A stretch of 64,000 nucleotides of DNA from Scylla paramamosain. Its lineage: Eukaryota > Arthropoda > Malacostraca > Decapoda > Portunidae. This document shows positions 36,545 to 53,343 of the stretch, piece after piece (the stretch's first letter is position 1; each line of letters opens with the position of its first letter). Under the pieces are notes generated by a model. The model did no database searches. It was given only the letters and a program-made list of their open reading frames with translations, and was not told where the DNA came from. Both the position numbers and the translations under genes were made by a program. Where the stretch lies: assembly GCF_035594125.1 (NCBI RefSeq), contig NW_026973706.1:486001-550000 (forward strand). Direction: 5' to 3'.

Positions 36545-38010
36545 ACTTCTTTTGTTCCTTCTCTCTGTCCTTCCTCTCAAGAAACCTGCGCGCCTTGCCT
36601 TTGAGGTCCGCCAGGAGACCCTTCGGGTATCCCAGCTTGGTGAAGGCGTCAGTTATGTACCGCACTTCCTCCTCTGGGTAAGCGTCACTGCACACACGGT
36701 AAGCTCGTAGAAAAAACCCTATCACTACGCCCCTTTTTGTCCGTGTGTCATGCACACTGAGGAAGTGTATGTAATCGTCTTTGTTGGTTTTCTGTACACT
36801 GAAGGAGACAGTATTGCCTGTTTTCACCACGAGGACATCGAGAAAAGGAATCTGCCCATTCATTTCTTCCTCCACAGTGAACTGTATCTTGTGGTGAATA
36901 CAGTTCAGTCTCTCCTTCAGCCTGTCGATATTCGTTCTCACATCAGTGACCACTAGAACATCATCCACGTATCTGAACCAATGTGTTAACTTACTTATTA
37001 TGCGTGAGTAATAATCACTCTCTAGCATCTCCATGAAAAGAGAAGCCATCACGGCACTTAATGGGGACCCATAGCAAGCCCTTCGTGTTGCCTATACTCT
37101 GAGTTATTAAAGGAAAACGATCCAAATCTGACGCACAATTCCACCAACTTCATGTAATCTGGCTTGCACACTGGTAGGCGAACGTCACTTATATTCTCCA
37201 GCACTTTTTCCACTGCACGTCAGGCGCCATCCACCGGAACGTTAATGAAAAGAGACGTCACGTCAAAGCTCACCATCTTTTTCCTGGACATGTTAACACT
37301 TTTTAACCTCTCGATGAGGTCACTAGAGTTTCTTAAGTGTGCGTCACTGATGCTTCCTAGGGCTGATGACAAAGGCTTCGCGAGAAGCTTTGCCAGTTTG
37401 TGAGGGGCGCTACCCACGCCGAAGGTGATGAGGGGGTAGCGGAAAACTTGGTTTGTGGGTCTTCGGCAGGGCCCTCATCCTGGGAGCGTCTGGGTTTTCC
37501 TCCAGTAGAGGCAGAAGATTCCTGCCCCTCTCCGTCTTGTTGAGGATTCTTCTTACGACGGTGGTGAACATCCTGCCCTCTTCCGCTGCCTTTCCGGTGC
37601 TCTGTGCGTGGTATGTATCCTGGTCGGCGAGCAGGTCCTCCATTTTCTTCACATAGTCGTGCCTGTTCATGATTACAACTCCTCGTTGTTGTTCCGTAGT
37701 TCCTTAAGGGCCCTTAAATATCTTCTAGGTAGTGTTGGTACGTTACTCCTGGCCGCTGTTGAACAACACACCACAACACCCTGCTTGAAAACACTCATTG
37801 TATCGTTATCCTTCCAGTGGCTGTTCCTACCAACGTAATCTATCGGACCATTGGTGCTCACACCAGAGTTAAACTTGAAGCCCAGTAAGAGTCTCTCCAT
37901 CTGCACAGCTGAAAGTGTGTATGAGGAGAGATTCTCGATGATCTCAGGACGACCAACGCCTACTGAACCTTCACAGAAGCTTCTGTTTCGAAGCTTTGAA
38001 AGTCATACTC
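36545..38010 (-). mobile_element. Penelope-like element, decayed and incomplete
   Basis: The minus strand encodes NGPIDYVGRN (about 37840), HDYVKKMEDLLADQDTYHAQ (37590-37670), PRMRALPKTHKP (about 37480), KMVSFDVTSLFINVPVDGA (37220-37280), then WFRYVDDVLVVTD (about 36960), EEMNGQIPFLDVLV and KDDYIHFLSVHDTRTKRGVV. The YVDD catalytic box, the FDVTSLF.NVPVD block and the IPFLDVLV block are characteristic of Penelope-like reverse transcriptases. Frameshifts separate the blocks. The GIY-YIG nuclease expected at the C-terminus is not visible; the sequence passes into the TTA array near 36545. Confidence 0.85.
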
Positions 38011-38071
38011 ACAAGCGTTTATAGCTTCCAGTACTGATTTCACAATCCAAAGCCCAGATACACCTAAAAGA

Positions 38072-38079
<8 letters not shown>

Positions 38080-38161
<82 letters not shown>

Positions 38162-38253
38162 CACCCTCTATACTAATTTCATGTATTGTGGGTGGAACTT
38201 TCTTGGGTGGAAATTTACATGAGTGAAATTTTCTTGGGTGGAATTTTCATGAA

Positions 38254-38315
<62 letters not shown>

Positions 38316-38335
38316 CATCATTATTATTATGTTGC
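38080..38335. repeat. (CA)n, A-run and (TTA)n
   Basis: (CA)n at about 38080-38117 followed by a 41-base A-run, then (ATT)n at about 38254-38318. Between them TTTCTTGGGTGGAA-type words are repeated three times (about 38195-38250). Confidence 0.9.
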
Positions 38336-38491
38336 ATACATGCCACATTATCATACAGAGTAACAGGTCTCACTCACTGCCCATTTCGAGACAGTGCCTG
38401 AGTTTATATTCTTTTTCTTTTTCACTTTCTTGCTTAAGACGTAATTGTTTTCTCATCTCTTTTTTTTTCTTTTTTTTATTTTCTTACACAG

Positions 38492-42252
<3,761 letters not shown>

Positions 42253-42409
42253 GTTTGTAATGCGTACATTGGCTCCTGCCCTGCACGTTTGAGGCCGCGT
42301 CATGTCCCAGGGTGTTGTTGAAAGGCTGGGAAAAAGCAGTGCGTTTATTACTCTTCTAATAATAATTATTATTCATTCATTTATTTTTCTAGGATGAGAG
42401 ATCATCTTT

Positions 42410-43315
42410 AAAGTTCTCACATATATATATATATATATATATATGTAGTTTTTTTTTTATTATTATTTTATTCATTCTTAAATTTCAATGCAGATTTTTA
42501 TCGTGTTTTCATATTTTTTTTTATTATTTTTTTTTAAAGTTTCAATATAGCTTTTTTTTATTTCTATTTTTTTTTCATTATTTTTATTGACTAAGATTTC
42601 ACTGCATTTTTTATATTTTTTTTCTTTCCTAATTATTTTCATTATTTTTCATTTTCAATAAAGTTACTTATTATTTTCTTGCCTTTTTTATTTTTATTAG
42701 TTTTTTTTTAAAGTTTCAATGCAGTTTTTATTTACTTTTATTTTTTTTATTATTAAAAAAATAGAATGCAGTTTTCTATTTTTTTATTTTTATTATTATT
42801 ATTTTTTTTTTATTAATTTCAAACTATGATGCATTTTTTATTACTATGTTCATTTTTATTTCGTCATTGTTTTTTGGATGAGATGTCTGTGGGATGAGAC
42901 GTTTGCACATTACCATTCAGTGCACCATTCCTCATTCTTTACTCATTTCCACACACAATGTTTGAATTTATATACTATTTTTCTCTCTCAGTTTCAAAGA
43001 TGATATATTAATTTTCAAGTTGTAAGCCATTTTTATTTCTTATTTTATAAAATTTATTTTCTAGTTTCAATGCAAATTTTTCTTTTCTTTTTATATTTTT
43101 TCATAAATTTTCAAGTTCCAGTGCATTTATCTTTTACTATTTATCTTTTACTATTTCGTATGAATTTTTGTTTCATTTTTTTTATTTTTTCACTTTCATT
43201 ATCTTTCATTAATATTTAATTTTACAATGCAGTGTTTACTTCTTTTTTTTATATTTTTCATTACTTATCTATTTATTTACTTATTTATTTATTTATTAAT
43301 TTATTTATTTTGTAT
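42410..43315. repeat. T-rich decayed tandem array 3' of the minus-strand gene
   Basis: A short (AT)n at 42420-42444 is followed by about 800 bases of T-rich sequence in which AAGTTTCAATGCAGTTTTTA-like words recur at irregular spacing of about 50-110 bases. Read in the sense of the neighbouring gene it is A-rich and contains several AATAAA words near 43270-43315, which could serve as poly(A) signals about 150 bases beyond its stop codon. Confidence 0.55.
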
Positions 43316-43454
43316 ATACGTGGCAATATTCAACAACCTTTTTTCAAGAATAAACATCTCCACCGAGTCAGTCTGATCCCTCACGTTGGATTGCACATCA
43401 AGTTCATCAAGTTCAGGGGTGACTTTGAAGGGGTGAGGATAGGGGGCGTGCTTC

Positions 43455-45704
43455 TCAGTCCTCCGGTACTTCAGGAAGGAAGGCGCCCACGACAACTATC
43501 ACCCCAACCACCGTCAGCGTCACCTTCAACAGTTTTGTGGTCACCCGCCTCACCACGCCCACTTCTGGACTGGCGGCGTGGGCGGGGGCTGCAGGTCTCC
43601 CTTCACCCTCCCTGTCTGTCTTCTGGCTTTCCTGTCCTTTCTTGCAGGTGTTGCTTGCCTCTTTGTCTTCCTCTTCAGCATTGCTTGGGATCATCCCTTT
43701 ATTATCTTCTCCTTTCACTTCTTTATTGGAGTCCTGCATCTCACCTTCTCCCACTTCTTTCGTCTCTCCTCTACGTTCCTCTCCGTTCAACACAAGCAGT
43801 TCCTCCTCCCACTTTGCTTCCTTTTCCTCCGATTCCTGCAGCTGTTCAGGCACTAGCGGCGTCTCACCGTCGCTTATCAAAGGCTCGTCATCTACAACCA
43901 GAATCATATCTCTGTCTTCTATATTTTCCTTCTTCATCCTTACCAACCCCCTGAAACCCTCGTGCTGGGATGAAAAACCGCCTTGCGTCCAGATGCGGAA
44001 CACAAACTCCCTCTTGTTAACAACATCTTCCTTCACCTGCTCGGAGAACCACAACATGGGTACGAAGCTACGAGTGGGACCACCACCCCACTCATCTTTC
44101 CAGGTGACGGTGACACGCATCCACAAGTCTCCCTTGTGCCTGATGAACTGATTCAGCAACATTGAGGCCGGCGCAGACGTCCACCGCTGAGGGCCTGGCG
44201 AGTTCCTTTGCCTTTCCCTCTCAATCCAATCACTTTTCTTTTCCTTGTACGTCCTCAGGCTCTGATCAAAGCGGAAGGTGACCAGCTCCCTGTGGCGATA
44301 CGCTACGCCAAACACGTGACTCATTACTTCGATCTTCAACTTCCGCGGCAGGAACTTCTCGTCCATGCAGTACACGCGACACACGCCCCTCGCCTTCCGC
44401 CGCAGCAGGACACGTGCCAGTGACTTCAACATGGGGAACGGCGACTCGGCTGTGGAGGACAGTGACTCGACTGAAGATGATGAAGACTTGACTGTAGAAG
44501 ACCATGACTTGGCTATTGAAGACAATGATTCCACTGAAGATGATGACTTCGCTGTGGAATATGACGACTTGGCTGTAGAAGACGATGACTCAGATGTAGA
44601 TGATGATGACGTGGCTGAAGATGATGACAAGGATGTAGAAGATGACGACTTGGCTGAAGATGATGATTTGGGAGTGGCTGAAGATGATGATGACTTGATT
44701 GAAGAAGATGATGACCTGACTGAAGATGATGATGATTTGGGAGTGGCTGAAGATGATGATGACTTGACTGAAGAAGATGATGACTTGGCTGAAGATGATG
44801 ATGATTTGGGAGTGGCTGAAGATGATGATGACTTGATTGAAGAAGATGATGACCTGACTGAAGATGATGATGATTTGGGAGTGGCTGAAGATGATGATGA
44901 CTTGATTGAAGATGATGACCTGACTGAAGATGATGATGATTTGGGAGTGGCTGAAGATGATGATGACTTGACTGAAGAAGATGATGACCTGACTGAGGAT
45001 GATGATGATTTGGGAGTGGCTGAAGATGATGATGACTTGACTGAAGAAGATGATGACCTGACTGAAGATGATGATGACTTGACTGAAGATGATGATGACT
45101 TGATTGAAGATGATGACCTGACTGAAGATGATGATGATTTGGGAGTGGCTGAAGATGATGATGACTTGACTGAAGATGATGATGACTTGACTGAAGATGA
45201 TGATGACTTGACTGAAGATGATGATGACTTGACTGAAGATGATGATGACTTGGCTGAAGATGACGATGATTTTACAGTAGTGGATGAAGGTTTGACTGTA
45301 GTGGATGACTTGACTGTAGTGGATGAAGGCTTGACTGTAGTGGATGAAGGCTTAACTGTAGTGGATGAAGGCTTGACTGTAGTGGATGAAGGCTTGACTG
45401 TGGTGGATGGCTTAACTGTAGTGGTTGCCGGCTTGACAGCACTAGATGATGACTTTACTGTAGTGGATGACGGCCCTACAGTAGTGGATGCTGACTTGGT
45501 GAGGACAGAGGACAGCAGAGGCGTGCCTGGGCCGGGCACGTAGAACACCCTGCCTGGGTACTTTCTCCCACAGATGCGATCCACTAGGCGCCTTATCCGC
45601 TTTATCGGCTTTCTGTAGCGCGCTATCACCCTGTCTCTTTTCCTCTGGGCCCAGTCGAACAGGCGCCTCTTGCACGCCCGGTATGCGTCCCTGATCACGA
45701 TCAC
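43455..45704 (-). CDS. Ser-rich repeat protein with shared novel domain and C-terminal membrane anchor (about 749 codons; start unresolved)
   Basis: One uninterrupted frame on the minus strand ending with TGA at 43455-43457. Counting from the GTG at 45704: a basic region at about 5-55 (YRACKRRLFDWAQRKRDR...), Ser/Lys/Thr repeats at about 65-415, a domain at about 454-575 resembling those of the genes at 33.1 and 53.3 kb (KLKIEV, LVTFRF, GDLWMRVTVTW, FVFRIW), an acidic Glu/Lys-rich stretch at about 620-700, and a hydrophobic segment at about 725-743 four to six residues from the end, as in tail-anchored proteins. No in-frame ATG lies between the upstream TAG (45714-45716) and residue 425, so either a 5' exon is spliced on near 45705-45712 or translation starts at Met425, giving 325 aa. 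Another frame has ATGATG at about 45738 and gives an unrelated short protein. Function unknown. Confidence 0.6.
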   Translation of the reverse strand: MIVIRDAYRACKRRLFDWAQRKRDRVIARYRKPIKRIRRLVDRICGRKYPGRVFYVPGPGTPLLSSVLTKSASTTVGPSSTTVKSSSSAVKPATTTVKPSTTVKPSSTTVKPSSTTVKPSSTTVKPSSTTVKSSTTVKPSSTTVKSSSSSAKSSSSSVKSSSSSVKSSSSSVKSSSSSVKSSSSSATPKSSSSSVRSSSSIKSSSSSVKSSSSSVRSSSSSVKSSSSSATPKSSSSSVRSSSSSVKSSSSSATPKSSSSSVRSSSSIKSSSSSATPKSSSSSVRSSSSSIKSSSSSATPKSSSSSAKSSSSSVKSSSSSATPKSSSSSVRSSSSSIKSSSSSATPKSSSSAKSSSSTSLSSSSATSSSSTSESSSSTAKSSYSTAKSSSSVESLSSIAKSWSSTVKSSSSSVESLSSTAESPFPMLKSLARVLLRRKARGVCRVYCMDEKFLPRKLKIEVMSHVFGVAYRHRELVTFRFDQSLRTYKEKKSDWIERERQRNSPGPQRWTSAPASMLLNQFIRHKGDLWMRVTVTWKDEWGGGPTRSFVPMLWFSEQVKEDVVNKREFVFRIWTQGGFSSQHEGFRGLVRMKKENIEDRDMILVVDDEPLISDGETPLVPEQLQESEEKEAKWEEELLVLNGEERRGETKEVGEGEMQDSNKEVKGEDNKGMIPSNAEEEDKEASNTCKKGQESQKTDREGEGRPAAPAHAASPEVGVVRRVTTKLLKVTLTVVGVIVVVGAFLPEVPED
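44450..45490. repeat. In-frame 21-bp-based repeat in the Ser-rich gene
   Basis: On the plus strand the basic unit is GAAGATGATGATGACTTGACT (21 bp) with 18-bp variants, and a longer unit that adds GATTTGGGAGTGGCT. Length differences are multiples of three. From 45270 to 45480 a related GTAGTGGATGAAGGCTTGAC unit takes over. On the minus strand it encodes KSSSSSV/TVKPSST-like repeats. The other strand is also open (DDDDLTE-rich), so openness alone is not proof of coding. Confidence 0.85.
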
Positions 45705-45769
45705 GCTTGCTAACTACGTACGTTCCAAAACTCATCATAAACATACACACACTTAATGAGCTGCATAGT

Positions 45770-46315
45770 AAATTAAACTGTTTTTTTTTTCTATTTTTTC
45801 CTTTTTTTCTTTTTTTTCTTCTACGTAGTGTGAGTCTTGTTTTATCTATCTCTATTTCATCTATCAATCACTCCTTTATTATGTATCTGTCTGTGTCTAT
45901 ATATGTGTCTGTCTGTCTGTCTGTCTAGGTGCATGTCGATTACTTTATCTATCTAGCCATCTATGTATCTATCTAGTTATCCATCTATCTATGTAATTCA
46001 CTCAGTACCTATCTATTTATCAGTCTTTCTATCTATCTGCCTATCAACCTATCTATCTATATAAATATCTATCTATCTGCAAAATCTACCAATCTGACAT
46101 CTATGTATCTATCTATCTACCTTTCTATTTATTTGTATGTCTACCTATCAATTTATCTATCAACATACCTATCTATCTATCTACCAATCTACCACTTATC
46201 CTTAAAAATCTACCTACTTATCTCTCTCTCGCTCTCTATTTACCTATCTATCTATCCATCTATCAATTTATCTATCCCCTCTTATCCTATCTATCTATCT
46301 TCTACTACAAAAGTC
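45770..46315. repeat. T-runs and degenerate TCTA tetranucleotide region
   Basis: T-rich homopolymer segments (45780-45820), then imperfect TCTA/TCTG units to about 46305. Confidence 0.8.
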
Positions 46316-46784
46316 TACAATAATTTCAGACGCCCAAGAAAACAAAGTACAAGCAATAAAATCAAGAATGTATTTTATATCTGCGCCGAGAACAAAGACC
46401 CTGCAAAGCCCTCATGGATTCTGTGTTGTATTGCACCAACTGTAAACACGAGATCTCCAATGTTTTATTCTTGCTATTGTACGTTTTATTTAATTACTTT
46501 TTTTTTTTTACGTTTTTACAAATAATAATAATATATTTTCTTTATTAGTTAGCAGGGAGGCGCGTGCCGGCCAGAGTTGTAAGGGATGGGGATTTATCAA
46601 CTTTGATGAGAAAACTTGTGAAATTTCACGCGTCGCAAATCATAAAGGAACATAAATAGAAATGGACAAGAAGTGTTGTTAAAAAGAAGAGAGGAGGAGA
46701 CACTAAAGATGATCATATTTCATGGATCTATACTAGATTATCTGAGTGAGTCAGTTGTGAGTTCAAGAAATGCTACTGTGACTA
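46316..46784. other. No gene recognised
   Basis: Unique-looking A/T-rich sequence without a supported feature. Confidence 0.4.
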
Positions 46785-46850
46785 GAACATCGGAACTTGA
46801 GAACGTAAGGGAAGCTGCAGGGTGCCAGTACACTACACGTGGCAGTCGTG
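46785..46850 (-). mobile_element. SINE-like dispersed repeat, minus-strand fragment
   Basis: The reverse complement reads GACTGCCACGTGTAGTGTAC then CTGCAGCTTCCCTTACGTTC, closely matching the 3' half of the copies at 10.4 and 61.6 kb. Confidence 0.55.
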
Positions 46851-47655
46851 AAGCACGCATACCTATATTCACTACCTCCATATGATACAGATAGTGAATC
46901 ACAAACAATTTCGTCTCCTACAGTGCGAGGGATGCAGTTATTTAGATTCCCGTCAGTTTGAAGTGAACAGCTGCTCTCCTCACGGCTATTGAGAAGAAGA
47001 AGAAAAAGGAATGGGAATGAGCAAGTCACCGTAATTCTCCTCCACGAGTCTCCACACAGAGTAAGAGGGAAGGTAATGATGACGACAAACAGGAGGAGAA
47101 TAACTATAAGTAACAAAGCAGTAGATGTGAGTAATAATGACGGCAAGGTGGGAAGGAAATAAAAAGTCAATGAAGGGGAGACAGAGGGGCAAATATGATC
47201 AGATTACGAGTAGTGAGCGAGAGAGGCAGACGAGGCCAGAGGGAGCGGCTGTCGGCGTGAGCTATTGACGCCAGGCAGCTGAGATGATGACCGTGGAGGG
47301 GAAAGGTGAAGGGGAGAGGAACTGTTGGTTAATAGTTTAGTGGACGCGGCGCCTTTCCTGACGGGGAGGAGAGTGGCGCGGTGGGGAGAGGAAGCACGGT
47401 GTACATGTATTGCTGCGTGGAATGAACGCCAGAAAAATAGAAAAGGATTGAGGGAATAGAGGAAGGACGCGATGAGAGGGGAAGAGAAGAAAGGGCCGGG
47501 AGTGTTTGGGAAGGATTTTCTGGAGCAATAGAAGAGAGGGTGACTGTAGGGAGACAAGAGGATTATGGGATGAAGGGAAAGGAAGAGGAGGAGCTGTGTT
47601 ATGTAATAGGGAGGGGAGGACAAATATTTACTAATTTAAAAGGGAAAGGAATCTT
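46851..47655. other. No gene recognised
   Basis: Purine-rich unique sequence. Frames on either strand are short and show no domain. Confidence 0.4.
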
Positions 47656-47658
47656 GGG

Positions 47659-48975
<1,317 letters not shown>

Positions 48976-48976
48976 T

Positions 48977-49580
<604 letters not shown>

Positions 49581-50715
49581 CTATAAGGGAGGATGTAAGA
49601 GGTGGAGATATAAGGGATGCGAGAGGAGAATGAGGGGAGTGGGAAAGTTGAGCAGGAAACAGTGGAAAAGGAGGGGCTGAGAGAATAATGGCAGGAGATG
49701 AGAGAGGGACGGCGATGGGGAGTGAATGAAGCAGAGAGAGAGAAAGGGAAAAGGGAGAGGAGGCAATAAGTGTACAGACCAAAGCAAAATAATAATAACA
49801 GATACAGAGATGAGATTAAATGAGAATATCCATGCAACTGGTCGTGAAATATGTAGCGAGAACTTGTATTGCCGTGCCAACACTGACAAGGAATGGCGGA
49901 GTACACGACGATAAGGCGACGCAACAAGTACAGGGAGGGATGCTGTACAACACTGGAGTGACTATTCCCTGCCCGTGTTGCACCGCGCCTAGGGAAGTGT
50001 GACGCACCGGCATGTGAGATGACAACTCAGGGGGATTTTCTTTGTTACGTAGCAGGAGTCATGCACTAGTGAAGCAGCGTGATGTCAATGTTGATCATAA
50101 TGATAATAAGAGAAGTGCACTTAGATTTATTACACTGTAACTCGGGCACAATACTGGTTGGTGAAATACATGACATTTTCTCAGTATCTTATAAAAAATA
50201 TAAGTATTTTTACAGCATTCCTGTTGCCTGACAAGCTTTTTGAGACCCCACAATAGCAGGTGGTGGTGATTATGGCACTGTGAAGAAGGGTCGTGGTGGT
50301 GATAATAATGCTAATTGTAGTGATGGTGACAAGGTAGTGATGATAGTGGTGGTGGTGGTGAGGATGAGGCGTGGCGGTTGTAGTGATGGTGATGATGGTA
50401 ATGGTGGTGGTGCCAGTAGTGGTGATGATTGGTGAGGTTAACAAACACAAATAGCTGCACCAAGCCACACACACTCTGGTTCAGTTGGGTGGGAGTCATG
50501 TAGGCACAGGCGTGGAAACACAACGTTGCCTCACTGAAAAGGTAATGAATGGCGAGCATGTTCGTGTCTCAGGGGAGTGGTGTTAGCTGCATGTGTGTGT
50601 GTGTGTGTGTTCCGGAGCGACGCTGTGATTCTGAACCAGTGGCTTTGTTTTGTGCTTCATTTGATTACTGAAAATTGTTCTCCTCGATTAACGATGACAG
50701 GACTCAGTTTTTAGT
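49581..50715. other. No gene recognised; GGT-rich patch
   Basis: A 61-codon ATG frame at 49820-50002 has no domain that I recognise. From 50255 to 50430 the sequence is rich in GGT/GAT triplets. Confidence 0.4.
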
Positions 50716-50721
50716 TAATAT

Positions 50722-50745
50722 TGTTGTTGTTGTTGTTGTTGTTGG

Positions 50746-50782
<37 letters not shown>

Positions 50783-50788
50783 GCTGTT

Positions 50789-50835
<47 letters not shown>
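50722..50835. repeat. (TTG)n and (GT)n microsatellites
   Basis: (TTG)n at about 50722-50786 joined to (GT)n at about 50790-50835. Confidence 0.95.
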
Positions 50836-50838
<3 letters not shown>

Positions 50839-51035
50839 CGTACCTTTGTTTCTTTCGTTTCCATCTGGACCTCTCCCTCCACTTTTCTTCCATGAATCAA
50901 ATAATCTAGTAATATATTTATTTGATAATTTCCCTGCTATATATTTTTTTTTACATTGTCCTGAAAAATAACGATTAGTCCCTCTACTTTTCTTTCCTCT
51001 TTTATTTTTCCTCGTCCCTAATCCTCTTCAGTGCT

Positions 51036-51037
<2 letters not shown>

Positions 51038-51108
<71 letters not shown>
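51038..51108. repeat. (CT)n microsatellite
   Basis: About 35 CT units. Confidence 0.95.
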
Positions 51109-51111
<3 letters not shown>

Positions 51112-51478
51112 ATTAACACTCCTCAGGATAAAAAGGACGATAATGAGTGAGAAAAATGAGAAAACTTTTAATGCTGAAGTGCTTCTGTGTTAAGATTTTG
51201 TGGGTTTGTTTTCATTTTTTTTTTTCCTTTTTTCCTAATACAGAATCCATCTTCCCTTAAGCAGCGTGAAATAACACAACTTAAAAACCTTCAGTGTGTT
51301 GTAAGAGAGGAAGAGTGAGGGAAAAAGATAGAGTACTCAGAGAAAACTGCATGAGGAAAAGGATAAAGAGGTTCATTAGCGATTTTATAAACTCTCTTCC
51401 GTCGACTTTTATTCTTTTTCAGTTTAATCTTTACTTGCGGAAATGAGATGGCGAAGGGTGAATTAATGGTGGTGGAGG

Positions 51479-51586
<108 letters not shown>

Positions 51587-52080
51587 GCGTAAAAAAAAAA
51601 ACAAGTGAAAGAATGGGAATACGAAAACAAAGACTAAGTAAAAGAAAAATGTCAAGTTTATTTTCTCTGGAATACGTGGCAGAAAACGGAAGGATCTCAC
51701 TTTTCCTGATTATTCTACATTTCCTTTATTTTCTTTTTCCTGGCTGTGAATTTTCGTAAGTTTCTCTCTTATGCACAAGTTTTTATCCTTTGTGTTTTAA
51801 CGAAATGCCAAAGTTACAGTGTTTTGTATATCACTGCTTATACCACCGCTACCCCACGCTATTGTGTTCTTACTTTCCTTTTTTTTTTTTTACTTTCCCA
51901 CAATCATTTTTTTATCATACCTGTTTCTACTTGTTTTCTTTTTTATTTCCTTATTACTGTTTTTTTCTTTTCCTTCTTACTGTTTTTTTTTTACGTTAGT
52001 TTTATTTTCGCCTTTCTTAAGTATTCGCCTATTTGTCGTTTTACTGGTTTGCTGTTTGTCTGCCTGTCTGTTTATATATC

Positions 52081-52081
<1 letters not shown>

Positions 52082-52163
<82 letters not shown>
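52082..52163. repeat. (CT)n microsatellite ending in GCAG/GTAAAG
   Basis: About 41 CT units followed by GCAGGTAAAG. The tract with AG imitates a splice acceptor, but no reading frame after it is supported. Confidence 0.9.
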
Positions 52164-52166
<3 letters not shown>

Positions 52167-52169
52167 GGT

Positions 52170-52815
52170 AAAGTGACGAGAGTGTTGCCCTACATTACCT
52201 GCTCTTGCAACACCTGCCTTCACTTTCTGTGGTGGTGAGGATGCGCATCACCATTAGCAGATGTGTCGTCACAGCACTGTCAACAGATAAGGCCGGTGGT
52301 GACTGTGCCGAGAATAATTGTTGAGGAAAAAGTGACGGTGTACTGAATTGTCCTATTGCTGTCTCGTTTTTGTTTGTTTGTTTGTTTGTTTATTTGTCTG
52401 TTTATCTATTTACCTATTTATTTATTTGTTTGTTTATTTTAATTTTCTGTTGAAATGTAATGTAGATATTGCGTAATAACATTCACCTTCATCCACACTT
52501 TCTTCATCCCACTGAATTGCGACAGAGAAAGATCAAAGTGTCCTCGCAGAAGTAAATGAAAACACCACGCCGTGCATTGCAGTCGCCGCCTGTGCGCGCG
52601 TCACACAGTAAAAATTCTAATACCACAATTACTCTAATGGAAACATTGCGATGAAAGTGCGACAGATATAACGCTTGACTGAACTGTGAGCAGGAGAAAT
52701 ATCAGTTAAGTACAATTACTGTTTTGTTTTGTTGCATGATGTGAGATTATTTTGTGAAGTTTTTGTGAAGTTTAGTTCTACTTTTCGTTATTTTTATTGT
52801 GCAGAATAAGTGCAC
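52170..52815. other. No gene recognised
   Basis: Unique-looking sequence with no supported exon or element. Confidence 0.4.
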
Positions 52816-52998
<183 letters not shown>

Positions 52999-53343
52999 GG
53001 AAAGGAAAACTAATTTACTCACAAAACGAACAAACCCAGACTCCCTCTCCTCCCTCATCAGAGACACAGGAATCAAGTGATGACGAAGACAAGCTGAAGA
53101 ATGGTGATGAGTCAGCGGCCAGCATTGCCAACACCACACTCGCTTGTCAGGTTCGTGATACAAGCAGGACTTCAACAGCAAGAGTGTGGCTAAACCTTCT
53201 ACCTTTATACAACAGACTCATTGGGTCGTTTTCTGGGGAGTGTTGAGGCCTGTGGTGGAAGCCTCGGAGATCCCAACCATCAGTATTCGCATGGACAGGT
53301 GGTGCTTACTTTGATTTCTTCTTATTATAATTTGATAGACAAA

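Noticed and set aside
43232..43954. 240-codon plus-strand frame opposite the 3' part of the tail-anchored gene
   Set aside because: It overlaps the conserved minus-strand coding sequence in antisense. No domain, and it begins in the T-rich array.
44365..45543. Plus-strand ATG frame of about 390 codons, rich in Asp/Glu (DDDDLTE repeats)
   Set aside because: It is the antisense of the Ser-rich repeat. Its openness follows from a 21-bp repeat, and its non-repetitive ends lie opposite or beyond the conserved parts of the minus-strand protein. Not fully excluded; stranded RNA data would decide.
52082..52200. (CT)n followed by GCAG as a splice acceptor with downstream exon
   Set aside because: CT tracts ending in AG are expected by chance here. 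GTAAAG follows at once and no frame downstream is supported.
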